A DNA stretch of 64,000 nt from NCBI GenBank assembly GCA_905221605.1, contig CAJNDS010001824.1, forward strand, positions 101,548 to 165,547, written 5' to 3'. A program made the position numbers and the translations under genes. The notes below the pieces were generated by a model. It was not told where the DNA came from, did no database searches, and saw only the letters and a program-made list of their open reading frames with translations. The number at the start of each line of letters is the position of its first letter. The stretch's first letter is position 1. Shown piece by piece: positions 22,111 through 32,838 of the stretch. This stretch comes from Symbiodinium natans. Its lineage: Eukaryota > Sar > Dinophyceae > Suessiales > Symbiodiniaceae.

Positions 22111-24840
22111 GTGGGGAGTGTTTGAGAGCTCTCGGCCCTAATAACACAAAAGAAGACAGCAAAAAGTGAGACAGTGAACCAATCAAAAACCCCCTTCCCC
22201 CTGCGGTTCTGAGTTTCCCCTATACTCCCCCCCCAAGCTTCCCCCCATTTAAGGCTATTGCGGACAATTACGGGGGAACTTTGAGTAAAGCCCAGGGAAT
22301 ATCGACAGCAAAGGGTTCGGGGGTCGGGGGGGGGTGGCCTTGGTGTTGAAGCTGTGCTCCTGGAACACAACAACGGATGTTAACCAGACAGCCCACCACA
22401 AGTTCATCCATTCACGCTAGGATGGGCCCTTAAAAACCCAGCAAAAATATTCTGAATATGATCCTCTTACACCCACTAAGGGGAAAATAAGATGTCCCAA
22501 AGGACTACCGATTTACGCTAACTAACTCTGACCTAGCTCTCGGCTGTGACTGTGCTGTTGGGGCTTCCCCACCCTGACCACACACCAACCTGTACCGGGC
22601 AAGGGTTCAGGGTTTAGGGTTTAGGGTTTAGGCACAACCCTTCACACCCACGCTCAAGCAGCACCGGGATCAGGGAAAAGGTAGAATGGAAAAACCTATG
22701 GCTGCCAGGCCCTCAAAGCTCTAACCCTAAACCCTAAACCCTAAGCCCGAAACCCTAAAACGCCGGCCGTGGGTCCCCGGGCCCGGCGTGTGTGGTGATC
22801 TTTTCCTGTGCCGCTTTCAGGGTTATGGGATTAAGACTGCAGGACCCCTCTGCAGGCTCCCGTTACTTCTCTAATAACCAAGGGGAAGAAAGGGCTAAAC
22901 CCTTTTTTTATTCCTACAAAATAAGGAAACCCAAAACAAGTATAAAGATTATTATTCCTAGTAAATAAGGAAACCCCAAAAATCTCAAGCTCAACTATTG
23001 GCGAAGTAGGGCAAAGCTCTCACTTGTGATTTCATGCAGCTGGGTCGTTTCGGGTTTAGGGTTTAGGGTTTAGGGTTTGGGGTTTGGGGTTTAGGGTTTA
23101 GGGTTTAGGGTTTCGGGTTTAGGGTTTAGGGTTTGGGGTTTGGTGTTTGGGGTTTGGGGTTTGGGGTTTGGGGTTTGGGGGGTCGGGGGCCTCAGGGCCA
23201 AAGCTTGGGATGGTTGCCCACACAGAAAGTGCGGCAGATAGGCAGATGTTTCGGGAGAGCGCGGTTGCTTGAACCCTCGAAGTTTGATGCTTGCCCACCA
23301 AAGGCCCACACAGAGGCGAGGATCGGACTTCACAAAGTAGCAGGACCAGCTTTAGTAGGAAAAAAAAGGAGTGACCGTGCATTTCTCCCCCAAAACCAAA
23401 CTGTCGAAGCCCTCAACTCTACACGCCCTACGCACCCAACGAAAGCCTCCCTTCTGTCCCCGCAGGCAACTTTCTCTGCGATCGCTTTCCACTGCAAACC
23501 AAGCATTGGCTCTCCCCGAAGCCAAACCAACTCCTAAACGCGAAGCTCCAAACCCTGACTCCTTACTTACGAATTTTCAAAGCCTACTACTACAAAGCCC
23601 TAAACCCTAAACCCCCCCCCATTCATGATGCTCTCTGGGATGCGTTTGGAGTCTTCGTTTAGGGTTTAGGGTCTAGGGTTTAAAGATACTAAGCTTTAGG
23701 TAGACCTAAGCTGAACTCAACAGTGCTGGTCTGATGGGAAATTCTTCAAACTACCTCCTAAGAGACAACTAAATGTCTCAGCCCTTACAACAATACACCC
23801 TAACACCCAAAACCCCACAAACCCCTAAAACTCTACACCATATATCCCAAGCCCCCATAACCCCAAAACCCCTAAACCCTAAAGCTTACCCCGAGCTGCG
23901 AACTGAAGCCTCAATCTGCAGGATAAAGAACTTAACTCTGTATGGATGGCCCGTAAATCTCTCTGAAAAAATGTTTCTGAAGATGGTCTTCTTAAACCCG
24001 AGAAGGGTTTAGGGTTTAGGGTAAGGGAAAATATACAATGTCCCAAGGGCCTACTTAGAATCTGTGTAGGGATAGTTACACGGCCCATTAGTATGGGCCC
24101 TTAGACGGGACTCGTTTTTACCCCTTACAACGCTACAAACCCCCTGAACCCTAAACCCTAGACCCTAAACCCTGAATCCTAAACCCTAAACCCTAAACCC
24201 CAACCCCTAAACCCCAAAGAAACCCATGGTCCCATACTTCAGAACCTTTTCGAGAAGGTAAGGGAGCACAATAAGGGACCATGTAGCAACCTCAACCCCA
24301 ATGAGCCTACAGGGTTTTGGGTTTGGGTTAGTATGGCTTATACGTAGGGTTTATGGGATCTAAGGCTTGGGTTTACAGGTTTTACAGGGTCTAGGTTTTG
24401 GGCTAATGGCCTTTATTGTGCAGGCTTTGTAGGTGTTATGGGGTCTGCAGGGCGTAAAGGGTTACAGGAAGCCCTCACCCAGACCTATGAGGAGCCTCAT
24501 CGTCACGACCTATCCTGAACTCTTGAAAATGAACCTTCAGAACCGAAAACGGCCTGATGACCCGAACACCCTACTACTCATAACCCGAATTGTAGGCCCA
24601 ATAACCCTCAGAACCCTAGTAAGCCCACTGTCTTGACCCTAAACCCTAAGAGCCCTAAACCCTGAACCCTAAACCCGAAACTCTAAACCCTAAACCCGAA
24701 ACCATAAAGACCCTAAACCCGAAAACCCATCCAATGCTTGCTTCGAAAGCCTTCTGCTGTCCCCTTGAGGCAGGTGAAGGGGAGGGACCTGGGCTGTGGG
24801 AACAATCTGGGGCGGCCTGCAGGACTCTGAACCTTAAAGG
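22111..24840. other. Repeat desert without supported genes
   Basis: TTTAGGG/TTTGGGG arrays at 23047-23185, CCCTAAA groups at 22720-22755, 23595-23612 and 24140-24210. A direct repeat, taaggaaaccc.aaaa, occurs at about 22920 and 22968. An inverted pair, ATGGTCCC/GGGACCAT, bounds about 24228-24282 and may be another introner-like element. Open frames across 23119-23610 change frame often and do not resemble known proteins. Confidence 0.55.
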
Positions 24841-24844
24841 GTTG

Positions 24845-24950
24845 GGGTTTAGGGTTTAGGGTTTAGGGTTTAGATTTTGGGGTTTAGGGTTTAGGGTTTA
24901 GGGTTTAGGGTTTAGGGTTTAGGGTTTAGGGTTTAGGGTTTAGGGTTCAG
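24845..24950 (+). repeat. Interstitial telomeric array (TTTAGGG)n
   Basis: About fourteen units, all TTTAGGG except one TTTGGGG-type interruption near 24878. Confidence 0.95.
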
Positions 24951-25139
24951 GGCAAGCTAATCCCCCAACCCCTAAGTGTGAGGGCCTAGGCCCTGTGAAC
25001 TCTGTGCTCGCGTGTGCTTGCGTGCAAGGGGAGTCGGGGATCGCCCCAGCCGCCCGATCCCCAGACCCAAGCTCTGAACTCATGAAATAGCCTCAAACCC
25101 TCAACCTGTCGGCCCGAGCCGAAACCTTCTAGGGCTCGA

Positions 25140-25324
25140 GGGCCCCAGACGTCGATGAAGGGTTTAGGGTTTAGGGCTGTTTGGGGCTGTTTGGGGGGTT
25201 GAGGGTTTAGGGGTCGGAGATCAAAACACTTCATCTCCGACCCCTAAACCCTCAACCCCCCCTAAAACCCAAACCTGAAACCCTAAACCCTAAACCCTTC
25301 ATCCATGTCTGGGGTGTCTGGGGC
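25140..25324. repeat. Long imperfect hairpin built on telomeric words
   Basis: The left arm (about 25140-25221) and right arm (about 25233-25324) are inverted copies: GGGCCCCAGACGTCGATGAA at the left outer end matches CATCCATGTCTGGGG..GGGGCCC at the right, the TTTAGGG units pair with CCCTAAA units, and the centre CGGAGAT..ATCTCCG is perfect around an 11-nt loop. The stem is about 80 bp. Confidence 0.75.
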
Positions 25325-26242
25325 CCTGGAAGGTTTTCGGCTCGGGACGACAAGCGTGCTGGCGGGTACTTCAAAACTGCAAAACTGGAGCGGTTGCGGG
25401 TTGAAGGGTTCGGAACTGACGGGTTTAGGTTTTAGGCTTAGGATTGAGGGTTTGAGGGTTTCGGGGTTTAGGATTTAGCGTTTAGGGATCAGTATAGGAG
25501 TCTTCATCAAGGGCCTCTACTTGGGGGTCTCCGTCGGAGACCCCCGGGGCTTAGGGATTTACACTCCTTCATCATCGGCTCGACCCTAAACCCTAAACCG
25601 TAAACCCTCGACCCTAAACCCTAAATCCCAAAAATCTAAACCCTGAGGTTACATGGAGCGTTGTGACTGCTGCCGATCGCCACTACATCGCAACCCTTGA
25701 CCCCACAATTTCAACACCCAAGCACCAGTTCTTACCAAAAGTTATGCGGATGCTCAAGCCCTATACTGCAATTTGCTTAAGAACCACGCCAAAAACACGA
25801 ATATTCGTCCTTACAAGGGTAACTAAGGGAGTAATATCTCCTGTTTTTGTTGGGGGGTTTTCAGCAAAGGGTAGAAGAACTTGCGGCTCAGACTCTCCAA
25901 CATGTAGGGGGGTTCAGGGCTTCCGATGTCGGATTCGAGGTGCCGTGCACGCAGGCATGTGGCTTTCCTTTTCTTGCGCGCAGGCGGACTGCGCACCTCA
26001 GTGCAACCTCCTCCTTCGACTGACTCTGGGACCTCTACCCTTTAGAGGGTCCGGAGCACACTAACGACCAAAGGTGGGAACTGAATCCAGCTGTGGAGGG
26101 GGGAAGCCAACCCCAAGACACTACGTACACTAAGAAGGGGGAAGGGCTCACAATCGCATACATGAAAGACGGAGAAAACCTCAGAGCAGCAGCCCCTAAA
26201 CCCTAAACCCTAAACCCTAAAGCCTAAACCCTAAACCCCACT

Positions 26243-28666
26243 CCGTGCGAAGTACCAGTCGGGTGGTCCTCTGCGCGATTTGCCCCGCTGCTCTGCCGGA
26301 GGCATCCCATTGCCCACTGACCGCTGACCCTCTCCGGGTCCGCCCCTGCGCCGACCAGCAATCGGACCTAGTTCATTGTTGGGAGAATATTAAAAATGTA
26401 AATTTAGGGTTTAAGTACCCTTAGATAACATTAAACATGTGAATTTATAGGGTTTAAGTACCCTTGGATAATATTGAAAATTTCAATTAGGGTTTAAGTA
26501 CCCTTAAACATGTAAAACGTTACCCAACTATGACAAAGGGACAATGTTCGAGAACTGGGCATGGCAGGCACATTGCAGTGGGGTGCTTCCGTGGTCATCG
26601 GCGCGGTCCGTCGCAGCTCTTGCCTCAAGCAGCACTTGGACCACTCCCTCCTCGGTTGCCCAGTAACCTAGGAATAAAAAGGGTGCCCTTGTTTTGCTTA
26701 AAAGGGGTTTATAAGGGAACCTAAACCCCCCAAAAAAGGGAATAAGGGTACTACTGGGCATCCTAGCCTCATGGCCGTGCCTGCAAGCCAGGTGCAAGGC
26801 GGTCAAGCGCAAGTGGTTGGCCGCGTCTATCTCCGACCTTGCTTGGAGCAGGAGCTCGACAACCTCCATCTTCCCACGCAGGGCTGCTTTGGACAACGGG
26901 CTCTCGCCACCTTGGTAGCCCAGCGCGTAACCATATTCTGATAAGGGTACCTCTTTCTGGGGGGGGGGGGGGGGTTGCTCTACAAGGGAACCTCGAACCA
27001 GTAGAAGAGGAAAAGGGTACCACGGGGCTATCTCGCCACGGTGGTTGGCCTCCTTGGCATCAGCCCTGGCGTCGAGCAAGAGCCGGACAGTTGGCAGGGA
27101 CCCCGCCCAGGAGGCCTTGATCAAAGGGGTCTCGCCGCAGCTGTCGCTGGCATTCCTCTGTGAGCCCCTTGCTTTCATCCCTCTATTCCTAAACAAGACC
27201 CTCTAAAAAACCAAATTAAGGCAGGGCAAATATCAAATCTCCCAGGGGTCTACCTAGATTCTTGTCCGCCCCTGCCCCAAGCAGCAGATGAACCATTTTG
27301 GAGTTTCCCGACAAGGAGGCCTTGTACAAGGGCGTCTCATCATGGCAGTTGGTCTTGTTTGGGTCTGCCCGAGCTTCAATCAGCATGCGGGCCACCTGTA
27401 GCCAACGCCTCTGGCCCTCAGAAGAGGCCCTGTACAAAGGAGTCTCGCCCCGGTCGTTGGCCTTGTCTGTGTCTGCGCCAGCATCCAGCAAGAGGCGGGC
27501 GACGTCGCTCCTTCCTCTTTTTTTTGTTGCTTAGTAGGGGAGAGGGGGAATGAGGTACCCTATAGAATCCCCTTAAAGGGTATATATATATATATATGAA
27601 TATATATATATATATATATGATATATATATATATATATATGATATATATATATATATGTACATATATAGGGCCCTAGAATTCCATCATTCCCTGCTAACC
27701 CACAGTAAGTCCTTTGAAGGATGCCAGGTTCAAGGGAGTGTTGCCGAAGGAGTCCGACTGGTCCGTGTCAGCGCTGGCCTCCAAGAGGAGACCAATGATC
27801 TCCTTAGTTGTTTAGTAGGGTTTAGGGTTTAGGGTTTAGGGTTTAGGGTTTAGGGTTTAGGGTTTAGGGTTTAGGGTTTAGGGTTTAGGGTTTAGGGTTT
27901 GGAACTAAAGGTGAACCTTTGGGATTATCTAGGGGTGATATAGGGAGTCCAGAGGCCTTCTATAGAGATTACAAAGGGATTATCTAGGGATTGTTATACC
28001 CCAAAGAGGTTAAAAAGGCTACCTACTGTATACTACTAAGTCTCTAAGAAGCCATGGCCGCAGGCTAGGAGCAGGGGGCGCCGGCGCACGGAGTTCGGAT
28101 TCAGGGGACTCTGCAGCAGGTTTTCCACCTCCGCCACCCTGTTCCCTGCAATCGCCTGTAGGAGCCTAGTTTTCATTCTTGGGATCATACTGAACATCTA
28201 AATTTCTATTCCTTATTGCTTTTAAGTACCCTTAAAGATGTAAAATGTTACCCAACTATGACAAAGGAGGCCTCTCTTCCTTCTCCGCTTCGCCTGCGCA
28301 GAAGGGTAGAAGCACGAGCTGCAGCTCCACCGCTCTCTCCAAGGTGTCGCTATCCTTAGCCGCTGAGTTCATGAGACCCCCCCCCCCCAAAAAAAAAAAA
28401 AAAGTTGCACTTTCAGTTCTATAGGGGATTATAGTAAACCAAAAAAGTGTAGTTTATCAAGTGTACTCATTCGGCTAGTAAGTGTCAGCCAGCAGGGTGC
28501 CGTCCTGCAGCACCAGCCGCTGCTTGAATCTAGGCTGCCCGCACAGCCTGTGCAGATGCCGCTTTAGGACGCGGATCGGATAAACCTCCGATTCCGTCAT
28601 CGACAGAAACTCCGCCAGTTGCATGGCAAGGACTTCCCCACCCGAAGCCTTCCATACTCGCAGCAT
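26243..28666 (-). CDS. Ankyrin-repeat protein with ubiquitin-like N-terminus
   Basis: Exon 1 starts MLRVWKASGGEVLAMQ (28666, the start usual for this dinoflagellate family; another Met lies 15 codons upstream) and includes LKRHLHRLCGQPRFKQRLVL, a ubiquitin-like fold; the next exon (about 28363-28272) ends it with LERAVELQLVLLPFCAG. Ankyrin repeats follow on exons 28165 to about 28050, about 27808-27715, about 27510-27240, about 27180-27040, 26910-26768, 26647-26543 and 26367 to about 26243, with typical words such as GETPLYRASSEGQ, DETPLYKASLSG, GETPLIKASWAG, ESPLSKAALRGKMEVVELLL, LTALHLACRHGHE and VRLLVGAGADPE. Introns at 26368-26542, 26648-26767, 26911-27039 and 28166-28271 restore the frame exactly, so the gene looks intact that far. 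The C-terminus beyond 26243 runs into a CCCTAAA array and was not resolved. The role is presumably protein-protein interaction. Confidence 0.85.
26368..26542 (-). mobile_element. Introner family A as GT-AG intron (ankyrin gene)
   Basis: The donor ATT|GTCCCTTTG and acceptor ACTAG|GTCCGATTG join the ankyrin words SNI and VRLLVGAG in frame. The four bases GTCC are present on both sides, so the donor GT comes from the duplicated target and the AG from the element. Inside, a 'gggtttaagtaccc..' unit is repeated three times (26404-26512), making this copy longer (175 nt) than its relatives. Confidence 0.85.
26648..26767 (-). mobile_element. Introner family E as GC-AG intron (ankyrin gene)
   Basis: Splicing CATGAG|GCTAGGATG to CCGAGGAG|GGAGTGG gives RHGHE-GVVQVLLEARA in frame with a GC donor. 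The element ends TGCCCAGTA/TTACTGGGCA are inverted repeats. It shares AAGGGAACCT and AAGGGTAC(T)AC with the elements at 18005-18083 and 26911-27039. Confidence 0.8.
26911..27039 (-). mobile_element. Introner family E as GT-AG intron with 8-bp duplication
   Basis: The 8 bases GTGGCGAG (minus strand) occur at both boundaries: CACC|GTGGCGAG at the donor (27032-27039) and CCAAG|GTGGCGAG after the acceptor (26903-26910). Removing 129 nt gives AAC CAC CGT GGC GAG AGC, i.e. NHRGESPLSKAA, a normal ankyrin sequence. The donor GT is inside the duplicated target, the acceptor AG in the element. The element carries a G run of about 14 nt. Confidence 0.9.
27528..27705 (-). mobile_element. Introner family B, AT-expanded copy (ankyrin gene)
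   Basis: The plus strand starts ttagtaggggag..gaatgaggtaccctatagaatcccctt and ends gggccctagaatt..cattccctgctaa. The same elements, with the same AAAGGGTATATATAGGGCCCT core, form the element at 62269-62357 in an unrelated coiled-coil gene. Here the TATATA core has grown into a (TA)n block of about 80 nt (27580-27667). Exact splice sites were not settled. Confidence 0.75.
27817..27901 (+). repeat. Telomeric array inside an ankyrin-gene intron
   Basis: About eleven TTTAGGG units on the plus strand (CCCTAAA in the gene's sense). They lie between the exon beginning EIIGLLLEASAD (acceptor AACTAAG|GAG at about 27808) and the preceding exon (ending LACGHGF, about 28050), so the array is part of an intron that also holds a second element. 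Confidence 0.9.
27902..28046. mobile_element. Introner-like element family G, copy 1
   Basis: AACTAAAGGTGAACCTTTGGGATTATCTAGGG at the left and CCCCAAAGAGGTTAAAAAGGCTACCTACT at the right form an inverted pair. The copy at 63522-63600 shares AACTAAAGGTTAACCTTTGGGATTAT and ACCCCAAAGAGGTTAAA.GGTTACCTACT. It sits next to the telomeric array in the same ankyrin-gene intron. Confidence 0.7.
28166..28271 (-). mobile_element. Introner family A as GC-AG intron (ankyrin gene)
   Basis: Cutting GAGAG|GCCTCCTTT and ACTAG|GCTCCTACAG joins GEAEKEE and RLLQAIAGNRVAEVE in frame. The flanks GGCCTCCT and GGCTCCTA look like a slightly diverged target duplication. The body has the family A signature (GTCATAGTTGGGTAACATTTTA ... 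CCCAAGAATG). Confidence 0.85.
28378..28406. repeat. C and A homopolymer pair
   Basis: A C run directly followed by an A run, in the intron between the first two exons of the ankyrin gene. Confidence 0.9.
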
Positions 28667-28719
28667 CTGCCGATGCCACTTCAAGCGAAGGTGCACCCTA
28701 CACCAGCCCAAAGGCCCTG

Positions 28720-30534
28720 AACTCGAGACCCACTAAGCCCGAAAACCCCTAAACTTCTCGAACCCGAAATGGTCATTTCTCTCGCCCTATTCTTTAGGGT
28801 GCCCCAAAAGGGGACCATAATTTAGAGGACCAAATGGCTTAGCCGTCCCTTTGCGGACTTTCGAGCCCTTGGTTCGTTGCGAACGAGGATGGCTTTGGGG
28901 TTTCGGGTTTTGGGTTCAGGGTTTAAGGGCTTGAGAGTTTGGGGCTCGGGGTTTAGGGCTCAGGACCCTTTTAGGGTTTTGGGGTTTATTCGCGGGCTTT
29001 AGGCTTGGGGATTGGACTTAGGTGGAAGGAGCAACTCGCAGCCCTTGGTTACAGGGGCCTTGCGCCTGTGCTAAAGACTCCGGGTCCGGGGCGAAACTTC
29101 GCGTGGAATCGCCATGCACCCCCAGTTTGCTGGTACCACCCCCCCCCCCCCCCGCACTGCAGTATACCCTGCCTTATAGGGCTCTCTAAGAAGCTTCAGG
29201 GCAGGTACCAGGTATTGTGGGCCCATGGTTGAAAACAACCTCGGGGGAACGCACTTCGGTCGTGCTTGCTTCAGGATCGATGTCTGGTATCGATGGTGTT
29301 GTTCATGACGAGTCTGCCTTTTGACAGTATATTGTGACTGTCATGCGTGTGACTAAGACCGACTAATTGTGATGACTATGATTCTCAACCCTAAACCCTA
29401 AACCCTAAACCCTAAACCCTAAACCCTGAACCTCTGGGTTTGCGGCTCAGGTGCAAAGCACAGACAACCTGTTTTTGGAACCAGCATAGACATACCTTGA
29501 GAACCAAGACCTACTGTTGCTAGGCTACCTTCCCAAAGAAGGAAGGTGAAAAGCAAACAAAACGCAATGTCCCATTGTAATCTTTAATCATAATATACCT
29601 AAACCCTTAACCCTAAACCCTAGACCCTAAACCCCAAACCCCAAACCCTAAACTCTAAACCCTAAACCCTTACGTGGAGGGTTTGGGCTCTGTGTGTTGT
29701 AAACTCCCAATGCTCTCCTGAAGCCACCTGAGTGCAGGACCCCGGCTGCGGGCACTGGGTGGGGACTCCATGCTCTTCCTCAGCTCATCCGATGCTAAAC
29801 CCTAAACCCTAAACCCTAAACCCTCAAGCCTAAACCCTAAACCCTAAACCCTAAACCCTAAACCCTAAGCCCTAAGCCCTAAATCCTAAACCCTAAACCC
29901 ACAAGCCAAGCTTTGTGTGTGTGTGTGTGTTGGTGGGGTGCTAGGTTTAAGGCTCCCCGACCCCTCACCCTGAAAGCCGTGGTGCTGACATCGGAGATTG
30001 GGGGACTCTGGGGTTTAGAGTATTTTAGGGTTTAGGGTTTGCTTGGGCTTGTAGGGTCCGGAATTATGGAAATAATGGGGTGTGGCAAAGATTTGGAGGG
30101 TGCGGATTTCGACTTGATAGCGATGGGACTTGCTAAGACCCATCCCCTGACTGGTTGCAACTCTGAACCCCGGGGTTTAGGCTTCAGGGTTTAGGGATTA
30201 GGGTTTAGGGTGGCTACCTAGCCCGCAGGTGCAAGATAAGGGGTGGTGTTAGCACCCACGTATTTCGCAGGAGTTTGGCAACGTACAAAATTCGAGTTGC
30301 ACGCTCCTGCAGTCCTTAACCCTAAGTCCCCATGAAGTTCTGGACCTATAAACCCTGTAAGCCCTATAAACCCTGCAAACCCTTCCAACCCAATAATCCC
30401 TATAAATCGTAGAAGCTCTCTAGATCCTAACCCTATAAACCCTACAGTACAACCCGTATATACCTTTAAACCCGACAAGCCGGTAGACCCTATAAAATGA
30501 ACCCTGTACCTAAGCCAACCCCACCACTGGGCAC
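28720..30534. other. Gene-free stretch upstream of the ankyrin gene
   Basis: Contains CCCTAAA groups (29387-29428, 29630-29670, 29795-29900), TTTAGGG words (28905-28990), a C run near 29140, a (GT)n run near 29913-29930 and, at 30340-30500, a CCCTATAAA/CCCTGTAAA variant stretch. No supported coding sequence. Confidence 0.6.
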
Positions 30535-30535
30535 C

Positions 30536-30640
30536 TAAACCCTAAACCCTAAACCCTAAACCCTAAACCCTAAACCCTAAACCCTAAACCCTAAACCCTA
30601 AACCCTAAACCCTAAACCCTAAACCCTAAACCCTAAACCC
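30536..30640 (-). repeat. Interstitial telomeric array (CCCTAAA)n
   Basis: About fourteen perfect CCCTAAA units in a row, one of the longest perfect arrays here. The opposite orientation resumes at 30735. Confidence 0.97.
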
Positions 30641-30734
30641 GACAAGCCCTTCTCAACCGCAGGCGGCCGGCCGCCCCTCCGCAGATGCGCCCCGCAGGGA
30701 CCGGGCAGCTTTCGCCCCAGAGCCCTGGGTGGCT

Positions 30735-31610
30735 TGGGGGTTTAGGGTCCAGGGTTTAGGGTTTGGGGTTTAGGGTTTAGGGTTTAGGGTTTGGGGTTTA
30801 GGGTTTAGGGTTTAGGGTTTCGGGTTTGGGGTTTAGGGTTTGGGGTTCGGCGTTTAGGGATAGGGGTTTGGGGTTTAGGGATAGGGTTGGGGGTTTGGGA
30901 GAAGAGGTGATCCGCGTCTTTTTCGGTTATCTGCGTCTTTCTTTGAGGGTTATCTGCGTCTCTTTTTTTGGGTTATCTGTGTCTTTTTCGTCTGGGTTTC
31001 CTGCAGGGCATCACACTTTTGGCTTCCACACAGGGTTATCTGCGTCTGTTTTTTTGGATCATCTGCGTCTTTTTGTGGCTTTCGGGTTCAGGGTTTAGGT
31101 TTTGGGCTTTAGGGTTTAGAGCTTGTAGAGTTCGGGGTTGGGGGTTAGGGGTAGGGTCTGGGGCTTTTGGCTCCGGGTTACGGTTTAGGGTTTAGGGTTT
31201 AGGGTTTGGGATTTGGGGTTTTGGCTTTAGGGTGTGGGGTTTGGGGTTGAGTGCGTAGGGTTTAAGGGTTTAAGGTTTAGGGTTTATGGTGTGGGGTTTA
31301 GGGTTTGTTTTTCGGGGTTTAGGGTGTAGGGTTTAGTTTTTAGGGTTTAGGGATTAGTTTAGGGTTTAGGGATTAGTTTAGGGTTTAGGGGTTTAGGGAT
31401 TAGGGTATAGGGTTGAGGGTTTTAGGCTTTAGGGTGTAAGGTTGGGCTTTAGGGTTTGGAGCTTGTAGAGTTTAGGACACAGATAACGCGAAAAAAAGAC
31501 ACAAATAACGCAAAAAAGACACAAATCACCCCCTTTCCGGGGTTTGGGGCTTGGGGCTTGGGGGGTGTAGGGTTTGGGGTTTGGGGTTTAGGGTTTGGGG
31601 GTTAGGGCTC
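30735..31610 (+). repeat. TTTAGGG/TTTGGGG region with GTTATCTGCGTC repeats
   Basis: Degenerate TTTAGGG array interrupted by a dispersed 18-20 bp repeat, ggttatctgcgtcttttt, with about six copies at 30907-31078. The same word returns in inverted orientation (gacacagataacgcgaaaaa) in about three copies at 31478-31530. Downstream telomere-like words continue to 31600. Confidence 0.85.
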
Positions 31611-31719
31611 CGCCTGACTTGCACATGCAAGCGAAGAGCATCAACCAGACCTCGCCCGCGAAGCTGAAAGTGTTGCTGATGTGAATAAGTACGCGCCCTC
31701 GCGTGACCACACCCGCGTG

Positions 31720-31777
31720 ACCCTAAACCCTAAACCCTAAACCCTAAACCCTAAACCCTAAACCCTAAACCCTAAAC
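31720..31777 (-). repeat. Interstitial telomeric array (CCCTAAA)n
   Basis: About eight perfect CCCTAAA units. The sequence between this array and the poly-C tract (31780-32035) is non-repetitive but no protein could be recognised in it. Confidence 0.95.
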
Positions 31778-32037
31778 CACACCCGCGCCTGGCAGCAGAG
31801 TGGGTCGACAGCGAGAGGGCCTGGAAAGATGCAGCTGCTCCAACTGCCGCTCGTGGGTCGGCCGTCCCAGGTTCCTGACCTCCTCGTCCGTGAACGGTGT
31901 GAGGCAATCGCGCAGCAGCCAGTGGATCTCGAAAGCCACCGAAGTCCACAAAAGTTCATAATTTTTTGAAGAAATAAGCACAACCACACAAAAAACAGAC
32001 CCACACGCAGCCTCTCAGAAGCGCTGCACAACGCAAG

Positions 32038-32167
<130 letters not shown>

Positions 32168-32279
32168 ACCCCCCACCCCCACCATGCTAACGTTCTACCC
32201 TAAACCACTAAACCCTAAACCCTAAACCCTACAGCCGAGCCCCCAGACTCCCACGGCACCAGCGGAAGCGGTACTTCGC

Positions 32280-32760
32280 AGAGTCATGTCATCCTGCTGT
32301 TGCAGGGCTTTGGGGGGTTAGGGTTTAGGGTTTACGGTTTCGGGTTTCGGGTTTAGGGTCTATGTAGGGTCTGGGGGCTGGTGTTTGGGGTTTAGGGTTT
32401 GGGGCTTAGGGTGCAGGGCTTGCGATTTGGGGTTTGGGGTTTAGGGTTTAGGGTTTGGGGTAGGGTTTGGGGTTTAGGGCTTAGGGTTTGGGGTTTAGGG
32501 CTTAGGGTCTGGGATTTTGGGTTTGGGGTTCGGGGCTTAGGGTTTCGGGTTTGGGGTCTAGAGGGTCTGGGGTTTGGGGTTTAGGATTTGGGGTTTAGGG
32601 TTGGGGTTCAGGGTTTGCTTTGTGGTTTAGGTTTTGAAGTTCAGCGTTTCGGGTTTAGTGTTTGGGGTTTAGGGCTTGGGGTTAGGGTTTGCGGCGTGGA
32701 GTTTTTAGGGTTTGGGGCTTTGGGCTTTTGGGTGTAGATTTCAGGGTTTAAAGTACTTAT
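32280..32760 (+). repeat. Degenerate TTTAGGG/TTTGGGG array
   Basis: Long run of TTTAGGG, TTTGGGG, CTTAGGG and TTTCGGG words with no clear unit homogenisation. Apparent open frames rich in GLGFRVWG are its translation. Confidence 0.9.
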
Positions 32761-32838
32761 GGACCCTTCCTTTGGGTTTTCGGGTATCTCAGGAAATCTC
32801 CGTGACGGAATGTGATGATGCGTGCAGACCCCGCAAGT

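Noticed and set aside
25663-26064. Plus-strand 133-residue open frame
   Set aside because: No motif recognised and codon composition is not convincing; the neighbouring ankyrin gene is on the other strand. It may merit a database search but is not supported here.
27580-27667. Tyr/Ile-rich open frames over TA repeats
   Set aside because: Pure microsatellite translation inside an ankyrin-gene intron.
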